NCBI GenBank assembly: GCA_019359375.1
Contig: JAHHHL010000001.1
Location: 186,001-250,000 of the forward strand
Origin: Lyngbya sp. HA4199-MV5
GTDB lineage: Bacteria > Cyanobacteriota > Cyanobacteriia > Leptolyngbyales > Leptolyngbyaceae
Length of the DNA stretch: 64,000 bases
Reading direction: 5' to 3'
The notes below the pieces were generated by a model. The model searched no databases. It was not told the DNA's origin and saw only the letters and a list, made by a program, of their open reading frames with translations. Position numbers and translations under genes: made by a program. Shown here piece after piece: positions 48,890 to 58,151 of this stretch (position 1 is its first letter; each line of letters starts with the position of its first letter).

Positions 48890-50302
48890 TTAGTCTTTAG
48901 ATGGGAAAGGAGGACGATGCTGGCTCCAAGGGTTTGCTGCCTCAAGTTGAGCGGCGAGAGTGATGAGAGTAGCTTCGGCAGCAGGGCGACCAATCAGTTG
49001 CACGCCGATCGGCAAGCCACGAGGGTCAAAGCCAGCAGGAATTGTGATGACAGGTTGACCTGTGGCATTGAACGGTGGACAGGGCGCAACCCAGCCAATA
49101 ATGTTTGCCATTGTCTGAGCGGGACGGAGTTGTGCCCATTCGCCCACTCGAATAGTGGTATGGAGATAGGTCGGTAGCACCAGGACATCCACAGTGTCAA
49201 AAAAGGTCACGATGCGGCGGGCAATAATCTGCATTTTGCTGACGGCTCGCAAGTATTTACCACTGGACTGGAAGCGCGATCGATTGAGTAACCAGCGGTT
49301 CATTTTGCCCAGAAAGATAAATGGAATGCCTGCTTCACTCAAAACCGATTGCCAGACGATCGTAAACGGCTCAATCAGATCGCCCACGTCAGGGCACCCA
49401 GGCTCAACGACATGCCCCAATGATTGCAGTAACTGCACGGTATTGAGAACGGCTTGCTGGCAAGGAGCATCGGCAGTTCCAACGGGGTCTATGGTCGTGG
49501 CAAAGGCAATGCGTAACTGTCCCAGAGGTGCTTGGGTCGCCGAAAGAAACGATGTTGCGGGATCGGGCAACCAATAGGGATCGCCCGTTGTATAGCCCGA
49601 CATCACATCCAGCAGAGCGGCGGCATCAGCTACAGTACGCCCGATCGGTCCACTGGTAGAAATGCCGCTCAACCGATCGCCATAGGGCGCATGAGTCACC
49701 CGTCCGCGTGAGGGTTTAATGCCGACCAGACCGCAGCAAGAGGCAGGTCCCCGAATGGAGCCACCCCCATCTGACCCCTGAGCGATCGCACACAACCCTG
49801 CTGCCACTGCTGCTGCTGCTCCCCCACTAGAACCACCAGGCGTATAATCCAGGTGCCACGGGTTGCGAGCGGGTGGAAAACCATCTGGCTCTGTGTAGGG
49901 AAGCGTACCTACTTCGGATGTGGCGGTTTTCCCTAACAGAATGAAGCCTGCTTGCTTAATCCGAGTCACTACCCCGTCGTCTTCGGTGGCGATCCGCTTT
50001 TTGAGCAACTTGACCCCATAGGCACAGGGTAGCCCCGCTACAGCGTTGAGATCTTTGATCGAAATGGGCACGCCGAAAAAGGGCGGCAGATCGTCGGTGC
50101 TGTGAGCGATCGCCTCTGTCTTCGCTTTGGCATCGGCGATCGCTTGCTCGGCAGCGACAGTCACGTAACTACCCAGTTGCCCATTGAATTGCTCAATGCG
50201 GTGCAGGTATAGCTCTACTAACTCCAGCGGCGAGATTTCCCGTTGGCGCACCAAGTTTGCTTGTTCAAGCGCTGGGGCAAACGCCAGGTTGATCGAATTC
50301 AT
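48890..50302 (-). CDS. Amidase signature family enzyme
   Basis: The 470-residue enzyme hydrolyses an amide bond with the Ser-cisSer-Lys triad: K83 (PISIKDLNAV), cis-Ser S158 (GGSSGG) and nucleophile S182 (DGGGSIRGPAS). It looks like the AtzF/NylA-type hydrolases rather than GatA: it lacks obvious GatCAB context, and its C-terminal part differs. The substrate is unknown. It starts one base after the stop of the glycosyltransferase gene, so the two are probably co-transcribed. Confidence 0.87.
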   Translation of the reverse strand: MNSINLAFAPALEQANLVRQREISPLELVELYLHRIEQFNGQLGSYVTVAAEQAIADAKAKTEAIAHSTDDLPPFFGVPISIKDLNAVAGLPCAYGVKLLKKRIATEDDGVVTRIKQAGFILLGKTATSEVGTLPYTEPDGFPPARNPWHLDYTPGGSSGGAAAAVAAGLCAIAQGSDGGGSIRGPASCCGLVGIKPSRGRVTHAPYGDRLSGISTSGPIGRTVADAAALLDVMSGYTTGDPYWLPDPATSFLSATQAPLGQLRIAFATTIDPVGTADAPCQQAVLNTVQLLQSLGHVVEPGCPDVGDLIEPFTIVWQSVLSEAGIPFIFLGKMNRWLLNRSRFQSSGKYLRAVSKMQIIARRIVTFFDTVDVLVLPTYLHTTIRVGEWAQLRPAQTMANIIGWVAPCPPFNATGQPVITIPAGFDPRGLPIGVQLIGRPAAEATLITLAAQLEAANPWSQHRPPFPSKD

Positions 50303-50303
50303 G

Positions 50304-51455
50304 TCAGGAAACCCGCTTCAGTGGTGCGGGCTGATGCCGTAGAACTTCGTCGTAGAGGCGCTCCAGGTGCGTAATGTTGTCTGTCAACGTATAGCGTTCT
50401 TTCGCTCGCTGGCGGGCATTTTGTCCCAGCAGTTTTGTCCAACCCGTATGGTCGCACAGTTGGGGAAGCAAGGTTTTGAGTTGGGTCGCTACGTTTTGAG
50501 TTTTTAGAATCACGCCTGCTTCGTCTTCTAGTACCTCGCCATCGGCCCCGGCATCGGTGGCAACGCAGGCTAACCCGCACGCCATCGCTTCTAACAGTGA
50601 GAGCGAAAGCCCTTCTACCAATGAGGGCAGCACAAAGACATCAGACCCACGCAAGATGTTGATGCGCTCCTGTTCGTCGGCAATGAAGCCCAGCCAGATG
50701 ATGCCGTGTTCTGGTCCATAGAAGGGAATCAGGGAAGCGGCTAACGACCCATGGTTGCCGACAATCACAAGCTTGGCGCGATCGTCCAGGCGGCAATGCT
50801 TCCAGGCTTTGAGCAACGATTCGATGTTTTTCTCTGGCGCGATGCGTCCCTGATACACAAAAATGCGATCGGCATCCAGTTCTGCTTTGAGGCTAGATGG
50901 TCCAGGGGAGTACTTTTGCGTATCCACACCGTTGGGGATCACAGCCAGTGTGTCAGCAGGTACACCCAGGCGAACGAGGAGTTCTTCCTGAAGGTGAGAG
51001 AAGATGATGACACGATCGTACTTTGCCAGAAACGGCGCATAAAGCTGATACATCAGGTGTTGAGTGCCCGATGTGAGATTACGCGGCTTGCGATCGAAGG
51101 GCGGATGAAACGTGGCAACTAAGGGAATGCCCAACTCAAAGCAGATTTCTGGCAGCATAAAGTCCAGCGGCGACAGCGTTAACGACGCATGAACCACATC
51201 AGGCTTGAGCTTATAGAGCGCCTGAGCCAGAATTTTGCTCGATTTGAATGTGGGGATCGTATAAATTTGCGACTTGTAGAGAAACGGAATGGAAATCTCT
51301 TGAAAGTCGGGCCAGTTATCGGGCGGCGGTTCTGCCTGAGCAAAATGGAAAAAACTGACCTGATGACCGCGATCGAGCAGTGCATTGGTCACTTCTCGAC
51401 CGTAGGTGACATTGCCGCAGAACGGCGACTTTTTTCCGAGCCATGCAATATGCAT
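50304..51455 (-). CDS. GT4-family glycosyltransferase (GT-B fold)
   Basis: The 383-residue enzyme transfers a sugar from a nucleotide donor. The N-terminal Rossmann domain begins MHIAWLGKKSPFCGNVTYGR. The C-terminal domain has the donor-site motif VYQGRIAPEKNIESLLKA and the EX7E-type pair in EGLSLSLLEAMACG. The acceptor is unknown; cell-surface glycan or glycolipid synthesis is typical. It is upstream of the amidase gene with a 1-bp gap. Confidence 0.9.
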   Translation of the reverse strand: MHIAWLGKKSPFCGNVTYGREVTNALLDRGHQVSFFHFAQAEPPPDNWPDFQEISIPFLYKSQIYTIPTFKSSKILAQALYKLKPDVVHASLTLSPLDFMLPEICFELGIPLVATFHPPFDRKPRNLTSGTQHLMYQLYAPFLAKYDRVIIFSHLQEELLVRLGVPADTLAVIPNGVDTQKYSPGPSSLKAELDADRIFVYQGRIAPEKNIESLLKAWKHCRLDDRAKLVIVGNHGSLAASLIPFYGPEHGIIWLGFIADEQERINILRGSDVFVLPSLVEGLSLSLLEAMACGLACVATDAGADGEVLEDEAGVILKTQNVATQLKTLLPQLCDHTGWTKLLGQNARQRAKERYTLTDNITHLERLYDEVLRHQPAPLKRVS

Positions 51456-51557
51456 TCAGGTATCAAGCGAAAGGATAGGGGTAAGGGATTAACGGTCAGT
51501 CGCTAGCGAGCCATTGGCAGGAGTCCAACAAACCGAAACCGAACAGCCCCCAACCCA

Positions 51558-53414
51558 CTAACGCTGCTTTAGTCCTGTACGGGAAATATACCAGGTTAAG
51601 ACCCCTCCTGCGACGACCAAAGCCGCAAGACCCAGAAAGACCGTTCGCAAGCCTAAAAACGTTTCGGCGACTCCTGCCAGCGCCAGTGGCAAACTCAGGG
51701 CAATGTTGATCGCGTTGTTCTGTAACCCAAACACTTTGCCCCGCATGGCTTCGGGGGTTTCTTCTTGAATCGCCGTTTGCATGGGGACACCGACAACCGC
51801 TGCAAAGCCACCCAACGCGGCAATGAGCAAGAGTGTGGGCACCAAGCGCGTCACGGACAAAGAAATGCCCACCAATGCCGCTGCCATGCCAAGCGACCCC
51901 AACAGACTGAGTTGCGCGTGGGGAAAGCGTTGCCCAAACTGACCGATAAACGTCGCCCCGATCGCCATGCCCACTCCACCCATTGCCAGCAAAAAGCCAA
52001 ACTGGGAGGATTTGATTTCGGGGGTGACTTCTGCCAGACGCACCGAAAGCACTGCCAACGCCGCAAACACAGAAAACAAGATGACGAGTTGGATCAGGGC
52101 ACTCCGCACGCGACCCTGTTCGGCTAAAAAGCGCAGCCCATCCCGGATATCTTGCCAAACATGGGGCGTTTCAACTTCGATCGCGCCTTCCACGGGGTCG
52201 TCAGCCACCACGTCTCCTGCCAAAAGGGTTTTGGTGCGGCGTTTCTCCCCCGTTCGCAGCAGCAGCAGAATGAATCCCGCGATCGTGTAGCCACTGGCAA
52301 CCACCAACTCCTTGCCCAGCCCGATCGCCGTCCAGCCAAGCTTACTGATGAGCGTATCTGCTAGAGCCAGGAGCGGCTCACCCACCGCAAAACCAATGAT
52401 CACCGATGCCATCATGGTGGTGGTATACAGCGAGTTTGCAGACAAGAGATGGCGGCGCTCAACTACCAGCGGCAGTGCAGACTGTTCAGCAGGCGCAAAA
52501 AACTGAGTCAGCGTTGACACAAAGAACGTAATGCCAAGCAGCACGCAAAAGCCAACGGGCAATCCAGCTAAGGGAGACCAGCCTTTTGATACCCACAGCA
52601 GCGGCGGTAGTGCAAATACCAGTCCTCCTCGCAGCAAGTTTGTCAGCACCAGAACGGTTTTCTTTGACCAGCGATCGACAAAAACGCCTGCGATCGAACC
52701 AAACAGCACCGCTGGGATCGTGGACGCAATCATAATCGACGAGACCCAACCACTAATCGATTGATCGTCCCGTTGAAAGCGGCTAGCAATCAGGGCAATC
52801 ATCAACACCAGGTAGACTTTATCTGCCAGTTGTGAAAAGACCTGACCACTCCATAAGGTTAAAAAATTGCGATTCTTGAGCACAGGAAAGAAGCCGCGCT
52901 CTGGTTCTGGTGCCTGTCCATTTGGCGGAGTCAAATCGTTCTGAACCAGCTCTAACGCTTCTGAAGCCCCTGAACTGCTGGCAGAAGAAGTTGAAGCATG
53001 CCCGTTACGAGAGGGTGATAACGGCTGCACTGAGGGCGTGTCTGGTTTGGCGGCTGGAGCAGTCTGAACTGCCTTCTCGTCAGATGTTTCTGCGTCTGCG
53101 CGGTGATCCAGTTGATGCGTTGATGATGGGGTCGCTTCAGTCTTGAGACTATCCTCTGCCGATCGATCATCTGCTATTCTTGGTTTGTCAGCCTTTTGGC
53201 TGCTTGGTTTGTCAGCCTTCTGACTGCTTGGCTTGCCAGCATGGTGGTTAGCTGGCGACTCTGCGCCATCCTTGAACGACGGCAGTTCTTGCTTAGACAA
53301 GAGAGCTTCCGTTCCTGGTTTGCGCTCCCCATCGTTGGTCTTATCACCTGTGTTGGGAAGATTCAAAGACAACATCATTGTGGCTTCCAGGTCAGAGTTA
53401 GACAATCGCATCAT
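51558..53414 (-). CDS. MFS transporter with long disordered N-terminal extension
   Basis: The 618-residue protein has a twelve-helix major facilitator part at about 180-615 (FLTLWSGQVFSQLADKVYLV as the first helix; WSKKTVLVLTNLLRG as the conserved loop). It resembles the enterobactin-exporter/DHA3-like subgroup. The first 175 residues are hydrophilic and low complexity, with a tandem KPSSQKAD repeat and many Ser, Ala, Asp and Glu. That is unusual for this family. An alternative start at 53378 would remove 12 residues only. The substrate is unknown. It precedes the glycosyltransferase gene by about 100 bp. Confidence 0.87.
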   Translation of the reverse strand: MMRLSNSDLEATMMLSLNLPNTGDKTNDGERKPGTEALLSKQELPSFKDGAESPANHHAGKPSSQKADKPSSQKADKPRIADDRSAEDSLKTEATPSSTHQLDHRADAETSDEKAVQTAPAAKPDTPSVQPLSPSRNGHASTSSASSSGASEALELVQNDLTPPNGQAPEPERGFFPVLKNRNFLTLWSGQVFSQLADKVYLVLMIALIASRFQRDDQSISGWVSSIMIASTIPAVLFGSIAGVFVDRWSKKTVLVLTNLLRGGLVFALPPLLWVSKGWSPLAGLPVGFCVLLGITFFVSTLTQFFAPAEQSALPLVVERRHLLSANSLYTTTMMASVIIGFAVGEPLLALADTLISKLGWTAIGLGKELVVASGYTIAGFILLLLRTGEKRRTKTLLAGDVVADDPVEGAIEVETPHVWQDIRDGLRFLAEQGRVRSALIQLVILFSVFAALAVLSVRLAEVTPEIKSSQFGFLLAMGGVGMAIGATFIGQFGQRFPHAQLSLLGSLGMAAALVGISLSVTRLVPTLLLIAALGGFAAVVGVPMQTAIQEETPEAMRGKVFGLQNNAINIALSLPLALAGVAETFLGLRTVFLGLAALVVAGGVLTWYISRTGLKQR

Positions 53415-53438
53415 AGCTTGAAGAGGTGCTTGAAGGTA

Positions 53439-54425
53439 TTAAGCAAGATCAGCAGTCGTGAAACAGGCATCGATGAGAGCCGCAGAGCGAATGGGACGAT
53501 CAAGATAGTACTGGGCATAGGAGCGCAACGCTTGCTCAACCGATCGCCAGAGCTGATGGAGCGTCTGCTGAGACAGTTCGGCAACACCGACTGAGGCTAA
53601 TAACCCTTTCAGTTCCGGCAGGGTGGCATCCGTGAGATGCTGTAACAGCAGTAGTTCAGAGGCACTGATGCGTCGATGCAAGCCTGCGATCGAGGGCGAT
53701 GGTTTATACGATAGGGCTGAATCGCTAAACGATGAGTCAACTGAAGTTTTAGCCGACACAGATGGGCTAGTGCGGCTTGCCTCAATTTGAGGAGACGCTA
53801 CCACTTTTTCAGCCACCTTGTAGCGTTGTCGGGATGGTTGCGTTGCCAATAACTGCTCTAGCGTAGGCAGGGTAACGGTGCCACCAGCGGGGATGCTGAA
53901 CCCAATCCGCCAGTTGCGATCGCCAAAAGCGGGCGGCAATGCCTCACGGGTGACGCAGCAGAGATGCACTTGGGGAGCAACCCCTGCCAGCACCAGCAAT
54001 TGAAAGACAGCGTGGGTCAAATGGGCTAAAACGTCTGACCCCGGCGATCGCTCCAATCGCGCCAAATGTTCATTGAGCAGGCAAAACAGGTCTTCTTGCG
54101 GTTGGTCACTCAACGCCTGGTGCAGGCACAGTTCGGCAAGATACTGACCCGCAATCAACCTCTTCAAATCCTGCCCCAATCCTGGGTAGGACTCCAGCGT
54201 TTCTGCTTGCGTAATCTTGTCGAGCGATCGACCTTTGGCAATCAGCAACTCATTCACGACAAACGGTTCGCTCCGCCCACCCAAGCGCGAATTGTGCTTG
54301 CGTGCCCCCATTGCCACTGCTCGCACCAAGCCAAATTCGCGCGTCAAAATCGTCAGCAGTCGATCGGACTCGCCCATCGGCATACTTTTGAGGTTAATTC
54401 CAGTGGTCTTGTAGGTGCGACTCAT
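53439..54425 (-). CDS. recO: DNA repair protein RecO
   Basis: RecO works with RecF and RecR to load RecA on gapped DNA. The N-terminal OB fold begins SRTYKTTGINLKSMPMGESDR and the helical domain follows (LAGVAPQVHLCC). The usual zinc Cys cluster is reduced. The C-terminal third contains an inserted low-complexity region at about 197-250 (Ser/Thr/Val-rich, TSPSVSAKTSVDSSFSDSA). The ATG at 54425 gives the canonical start; the frame is open to 54473. At 328 residues it is longer than average because of the insertion. It lies 24 bp before the MFS gene on the same strand. Confidence 0.9.
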   Translation of the reverse strand: MSRTYKTTGINLKSMPMGESDRLLTILTREFGLVRAVAMGARKHNSRLGGRSEPFVVNELLIAKGRSLDKITQAETLESYPGLGQDLKRLIAGQYLAELCLHQALSDQPQEDLFCLLNEHLARLERSPGSDVLAHLTHAVFQLLVLAGVAPQVHLCCVTREALPPAFGDRNWRIGFSIPAGGTVTLPTLEQLLATQPSRQRYKVAEKVVASPQIEASRTSPSVSAKTSVDSSFSDSALSYKPSPSIAGLHRRISASELLLLQHLTDATLPELKGLLASVGVAELSQQTLHQLWRSVEQALRSYAQYYLDRPIRSAALIDACFTTADLA

Positions 54426-54643
54426 GCAGCAGGCAGTAAAAGGATGCGATCGTGAAAGGCATGAAACCGTCATAACTTAACAATGAATCAAGCGTTCTGC
54501 CGTCTGTCTTATAGCCGAATCGCTCCGGTTATACAGGATTGATTGACACTTGAATTCTATGTCCATGATCTGAATTCATAAATTGATGAGGGCGATCACA
54601 TCCACTCATCAGCTCATCAACTCCAACGCGTGCTTAAAGAAGG

Positions 54644-54740
54644 CTGACGTGTTTTGACTAAACCTCGGAGGTTTCAGCTAGAACGGGAATGACTATGCAT
54701 ATTGCTTGGCGAAAACCTCGGAGGTTTGCGTAAGTCCTAT
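54644..54740 (+). repeat. 97-bp dispersed repeat, copy 2
   Basis: It begins CTGACGTGTTTTGACTAAA and ends GCGTAAGTCCTA, with two internal palindromes AAACCTCGGAGGTTT. It aligns with 35569-35665. It fills much of the 345-bp gap between recO and deoC. Confidence 0.8.
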
Positions 54741-54770
54741 ACTTTGCCGATGGAGCTTTTCTGACTTTCT

Positions 54771-55457
54771 CTAGCGTATCGTGATCTCTTCTCGCTGTCG
54801 GATTAATTCCGGTCCGCGAGAAGTTCCTAAGCGTGTTGCCCCAGCCATCACCAACTCTAACGCTTGCTCAGCCGTGCGAATACCTCCCGATGCCTTGATG
54901 CCAATGCGATCTTTGGTGATCTCTTTCAGCAGGCGCACATCGGCAACGGTGGCACCACCATACAAGCCCGTACTGGTTTTTAAGAATGCTACACCCGCTT
55001 CCATACACACTTCAGCCGCCAACCGTTTTTCCGCTTCAGTCAAAAGCGCGAGTTCTAAAATCGCCTTGATGGGTTGCCCCGTGGCATCATGAATTTCGGC
55101 AATCTCGCGGTGTACGGCATCTGCTTTGCCCGCTTTCAACCAGCCAATATTGATCACTACATCCAGTTCCGTTGCCCCATGCTCAACCGCTTCTTGTGCT
55201 TCATAGAGCTTGACGGCTGACGTGGTTGCGCCATAGGGAAAGCCAATCACAGTACAGACTTTGGGACGCTTGCCATGCAGCCACGCAGCAGCTTGCGCGA
55301 CATAAGCGGGGTGAAGACAAACGGTCGCAAACTTAAACCGATCGGCATCGGCGCACCATTGATCCACTTGCTCTGGCGTTGCGGTAGGGGTGAGCAGCGC
55401 ATGGTCAATCAACGGAGCCAAATCAATGTCTGAATCCCGGCTCGATCGCTCTGCCAT
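54771..55457 (-). CDS. deoC: Deoxyribose-phosphate aldolase
   Basis: The class I aldolase cleaves 2-deoxyribose-5-phosphate to glyceraldehyde-3-phosphate and acetaldehyde. The Schiff-base Lys is K160 ([12 protein letters not shown]), and the proton-relay residues D99 ([12 protein letters not shown]) and K188 ([10 protein letters not shown]) are present. Length (228) is standard. It lies upstream of recO on the same strand, separated by a repeat. Confidence 0.95.
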   Translation of the reverse strand: MAERSSRDSDIDLAPLIDHALLTPTATPEQVDQWCADADRFKFATVCLHPAYVAQAAAWLHGKRPKVCTVIGFPYGATTSAVKLYEAQEAVEHGATELDVVINIGWLKAGKADAVHREIAEIHDATGQPIKAILELALLTEAEKRLAAEVCMEAGVAFLKTSTGLYGGATVADVRLLKEITKDRIGIKASGGIRTAEQALELVMAGATRLGTSRGPELIRQREEITIR

Positions 55458-55526
55458 ACATGCCTCCTAAATCTCCTGGTCAATTTCCAACGCGAGTGCT
55501 GCAACTACCCACTACTTCACTGTCCA

Positions 55527-55952
55527 CTATTTCACTGTCAGCAAGCTCAACCCAATCAGCGTGGTGATGCTCAACGTTCCTGTGAGAAACATCAGCGATC
55601 GCCCGATCGGCACATTCAGAATATAAAACGCAGGATAGAACAGACGAGCGATGACATAGGCGATCGCAGCCCACCCAGCCAGTGAGGACTGCTGCCCAGT
55701 CACGTATGCCATCAAAGCCGCTGCTGTAAACAGCACAAACGACTCAAACGCATTCTCATGCGCCCAGGTGGCTCGCTTAGCGTAGTCCGGTAGTTTATCA
55801 AACAGGGCACGAGGTGATGCCATGTCATAGCCAGCTTGCAGGCGACCATAGGCGACGACGAGAAACGGCAGGTAGATGAGAGCCGCTGCGGTGGCGATCG
55901 CATAGAGCAAGAGAGTAGAGGTCGAAACGGGTAATAATGGCAATGAGGGCAT
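55527..55952 (-). CDS. MAPEG family membrane protein
   Basis: The 141-residue protein has four membrane helices in the MAPEG pattern. The conserved polar motif KRATWAHENAFESFVLF lies near residues 56-72, and the YVIARLFYPAFYILN motif near 99-113. Members include glutathione-dependent enzymes and uncharacterised bacterial homologues. The ATG at 55952 was chosen; the frame is open to 56006. It lies 69 bp upstream of deoC on the same strand. Confidence 0.85.
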   Translation of the reverse strand: MPSLPLLPVSTSTLLLYAIATAAALIYLPFLVVAYGRLQAGYDMASPRALFDKLPDYAKRATWAHENAFESFVLFTAAALMAYVTGQQSSLAGWAAIAYVIARLFYPAFYILNVPIGRSLMFLTGTLSITTLIGLSLLTVK

Positions 55953-56384
55953 ATCCTGCTGTGATAACGGCTGTTCTAGCTTAAGCGGTTTGCCTGGTCG
56001 CCACACACCTTTAGCCGCGATCGACCCAAAAATCCCGATCGGTGGCTACAGAGGTAGCATATAGCACTGCCCATGCTACTCCAAACCCGTAGAGCGCTAT
56101 TGAGAACTGTTGCATCGACGGTCATTGCGTCACCCCCAGAGATCAAACCCAAAGTAGCCAAATTCAGCTTGATCCCTGAGATTCATGGTGCTTGTTGAGA
56201 ACTTTGAGTAAAATCTAGACAGCGATAGCGAAGTGTAAAAACCTGGATTCGTGAGGGCGTGGTGCAAACCCCACCCATCGGGCACGTAACCCATCTGGCT
56301 CAAAGTAGCGCTTTATAGTCTGTTGAGTGCCACGCTTTCAGCCATTGGGCAATTGCTATCGCCGTTCATGCACCGGGAAATGGT
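55953..56384. other. Intergenic region between divergent genes
   Basis: These 432 bases separate the MAPEG gene (-) and a plus-strand membrane protein gene. No repeat family, RNA gene or clear operator was found. Short frames on both strands do not look like proteins. Confidence 0.4.
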
Positions 56385-57092
56385 ATGGAAAGGCAGCAAC
56401 CTCTGCATCGCTCAAGGCAGCCACAATCACCAATGCCAGCGCATTCAAGCCAGCCGCTACGCAAGCCTAGAACCGCGCTCAGCCGTGGTAAGTTTAGGTG
56501 GCATCTTTCTCTAGTGCTTCTGGGCAGTGCATGGCTAGTTGTGGTGGTGATCTCGCTCATTGCAGTCAGCGGTTTGCTTAGCCCTAACCTGTCCAGTAAC
56601 AAACCACCTCAAGGAACGGCAGCCGTTCGATCGACCCCCTCGGAAGTTACCAGAGCCAGTCAAAGCCATCTGCCGCTGTGGTTGTTTGGAGCGATTGCCC
56701 TCAGTTGCGCCGCTGGTTCCATGCTCATCTCGTCGCAGGCAAACCGACCACCGCGATCGCGCAAGAATGCGAAACCGAAGCGACTCGCGCCCTACGCTGC
56801 TTCAGAAGCCGCACCTCTTTTTCCTACAGCCGCGCCAACGACTGTTGAGACAGCATTGCAATCCCTGGCGCTGGTCTCCCAAGCACCTCAGCCTGCACCA
56901 GTTGCGGCTCCGTTTATGGCTCCTACAACCCTGATGCAATTGGCTCAGCAAGTGTCACAAACAGCCAAGCAAGCCGCTGATTTGCCGACGGCGATCGTGC
57001 CCGAAGATAAAAAACCGCTTGATTGGGGCGAAGCCAGCCTTGCCGATCGGCTAGATATTCGCAAGCCGCGATCGGTGTCGCCGTTGCTATGA
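56385..57092 (+). CDS. Hypothetical two-helix membrane protein
   Basis: The 235-residue protein has a basic, Pro/Gln-rich N-terminus (RQPQSPMPAHSSQPL) and membrane helices at about 40-64 and 95-114. The rest is a soluble Ala/Pro-rich tail ending in a compact acidic motif (DKKPLDWGEASLADRLDIRK). That last motif recurs in cyanobacterial proteins of unknown function as far as I recall. No catalytic site is visible. The start ATG at 56385 is convenient but not strongly supported by a ribosome binding site. Confidence 0.7.
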   Translation: MERQQPLHRSRQPQSPMPAHSSQPLRKPRTALSRGKFRWHLSLVLLGSAWLVVVVISLIAVSGLLSPNLSSNKPPQGTAAVRSTPSEVTRASQSHLPLWLFGAIALSCAAGSMLISSQANRPPRSRKNAKPKRLAPYAASEAAPLFPTAAPTTVETALQSLALVSQAPQPAPVAAPFMAPTTLMQLAQQVSQTAKQAADLPTAIVPEDKKPLDWGEASLADRLDIRKPRSVSPLL

Positions 57093-57167
57093 TGCTGTCA
57101 GAAATGTTCTTCGTGTACATTGCAGCTAGACGCGATCGTCAAAAGCGGTAAACCTGTTGGAGGTTGT

Positions 57168-57728
57168 ATGACTCTCACCATTAAAGATCTGGAGAAGTTG
57201 CAAGCACAGGCTCCTGACTATCGGATGGAGTTGGTGAATGGGAGCATCACGGTTATGAGTCCATCAGGCTACGAGTCCGATGAAGTTGCCTCTAGAATGA
57301 TTGGTAAGCTATTCACGTTTGTGGATCAAAACCGCTTAGGTCGAATCACGGGTGCAGGTGCAGGTTTCACCCTGCCCAACTCTGATACTCGCGCCCCAGA
57401 TGTTTCCTTTGTCCAGGCACAGCGACTGCGGAAAAGCCCTCGCAGCTTTGCCGAACTAGCGCCAGATTTGATGGTGGAGGTGAAATCGCCCAGTGACAGC
57501 ATCAAGGGGTTGCGGGAGAAAATCGATAGCTTCCTGGCACAAGGTACGCGAGTAGGGCTTTTGATTCACCCAGAACAGCGCTGGGTCGAGGTTCGTCGCT
57601 CAGAGCAGGAGCCAGTCACCCTGCGAGATGGAGATACGCTGACGATTCCTGACCTCCTCCCTGGCTGGGAGGTGAAGGTTGAAGATCTCTGGTCGCCACA
57701 ATTTGATGAGTTAGACGATGCGGAATAG
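57168..57728 (+). CDS. Uma2-family (DUF820) putative endonuclease
   Basis: The 186-residue protein has the restriction-endonuclease-like fold of the Uma2 family, common and multicopy in cyanobacteria. The PD-(D/E)xK pattern is visible as D78 (TRAPDVSFV) and E104-x-K106 (LMVEVKSPSD). Biological role is unknown; many copies are associated with mobile DNA. The ATG at 57168 has GGAGG four to eight bases upstream; the longer frame from 57120 is not supported. Confidence 0.9.
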   Translation: MTLTIKDLEKLQAQAPDYRMELVNGSITVMSPSGYESDEVASRMIGKLFTFVDQNRLGRITGAGAGFTLPNSDTRAPDVSFVQAQRLRKSPRSFAELAPDLMVEVKSPSDSIKGLREKIDSFLAQGTRVGLLIHPEQRWVEVRRSEQEPVTLRDGDTLTIPDLLPGWEVKVEDLWSPQFDELDDAE

Positions 57729-57884
57729 CGCAGCATAGAGCACTTATTGTCCCGCCCGAGTTTGTGAGTGAGGACGTAGCACAACGTTACCGACTGTGAT
57801 TTGAGCTTGCATCTCTGAGCATCCCCTTCACAAAGCACACGCTAATAGAGCGAAAGAACCCAGATTCTGACAAGTAAACATACT

Positions 57885-58151
57885 GTGAAAGTAGACATTT
57901 CATTTCAATCACTGCTGGAAGCAATTTCATCACTTGAAAGTTCTGAAAAGCATCAGCTTTGGGAACTTTTAGAAGCTGAATTATTCTCTGATGATGAGGA
58001 TTCTGCGGAGGATATTGCTGAAATTCAAGCTGCCCGTGCCGACTACAAGGCTGGTGACTACACTACATTTGACCAATACGCAGCACAGCGTGCGAACCGA
58101 TCGGCATCACTTACGTCATCATCACACCTAAATCTGTGCAAAAACAGCTAG
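57885..58151 (+). CDS. Antitoxin-like protein of a RelE/ParE-type pair
   Basis: The 88-residue protein starts with GTG. It has a helical, acidic core (LLEAISSLESSEKHQLWELL, then DDEDSAEDIAEI) and a YKAGDYTTFDQYAAQRANR segment typical of small antitoxins of RelE-type pairs. The final 16 residues (SASLTSSSHLNLCKNS) do not look native and are read in the toxin region in another frame. They probably result from loss of the original stop. It overlaps the downstream toxin frame. Confidence 0.65.
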   Translation: MKVDISFQSLLEAISSLESSEKHQLWELLEAELFSDDEDSAEDIAEIQAARADYKAGDYTTFDQYAAQRANRSASLTSSSHLNLCKNS

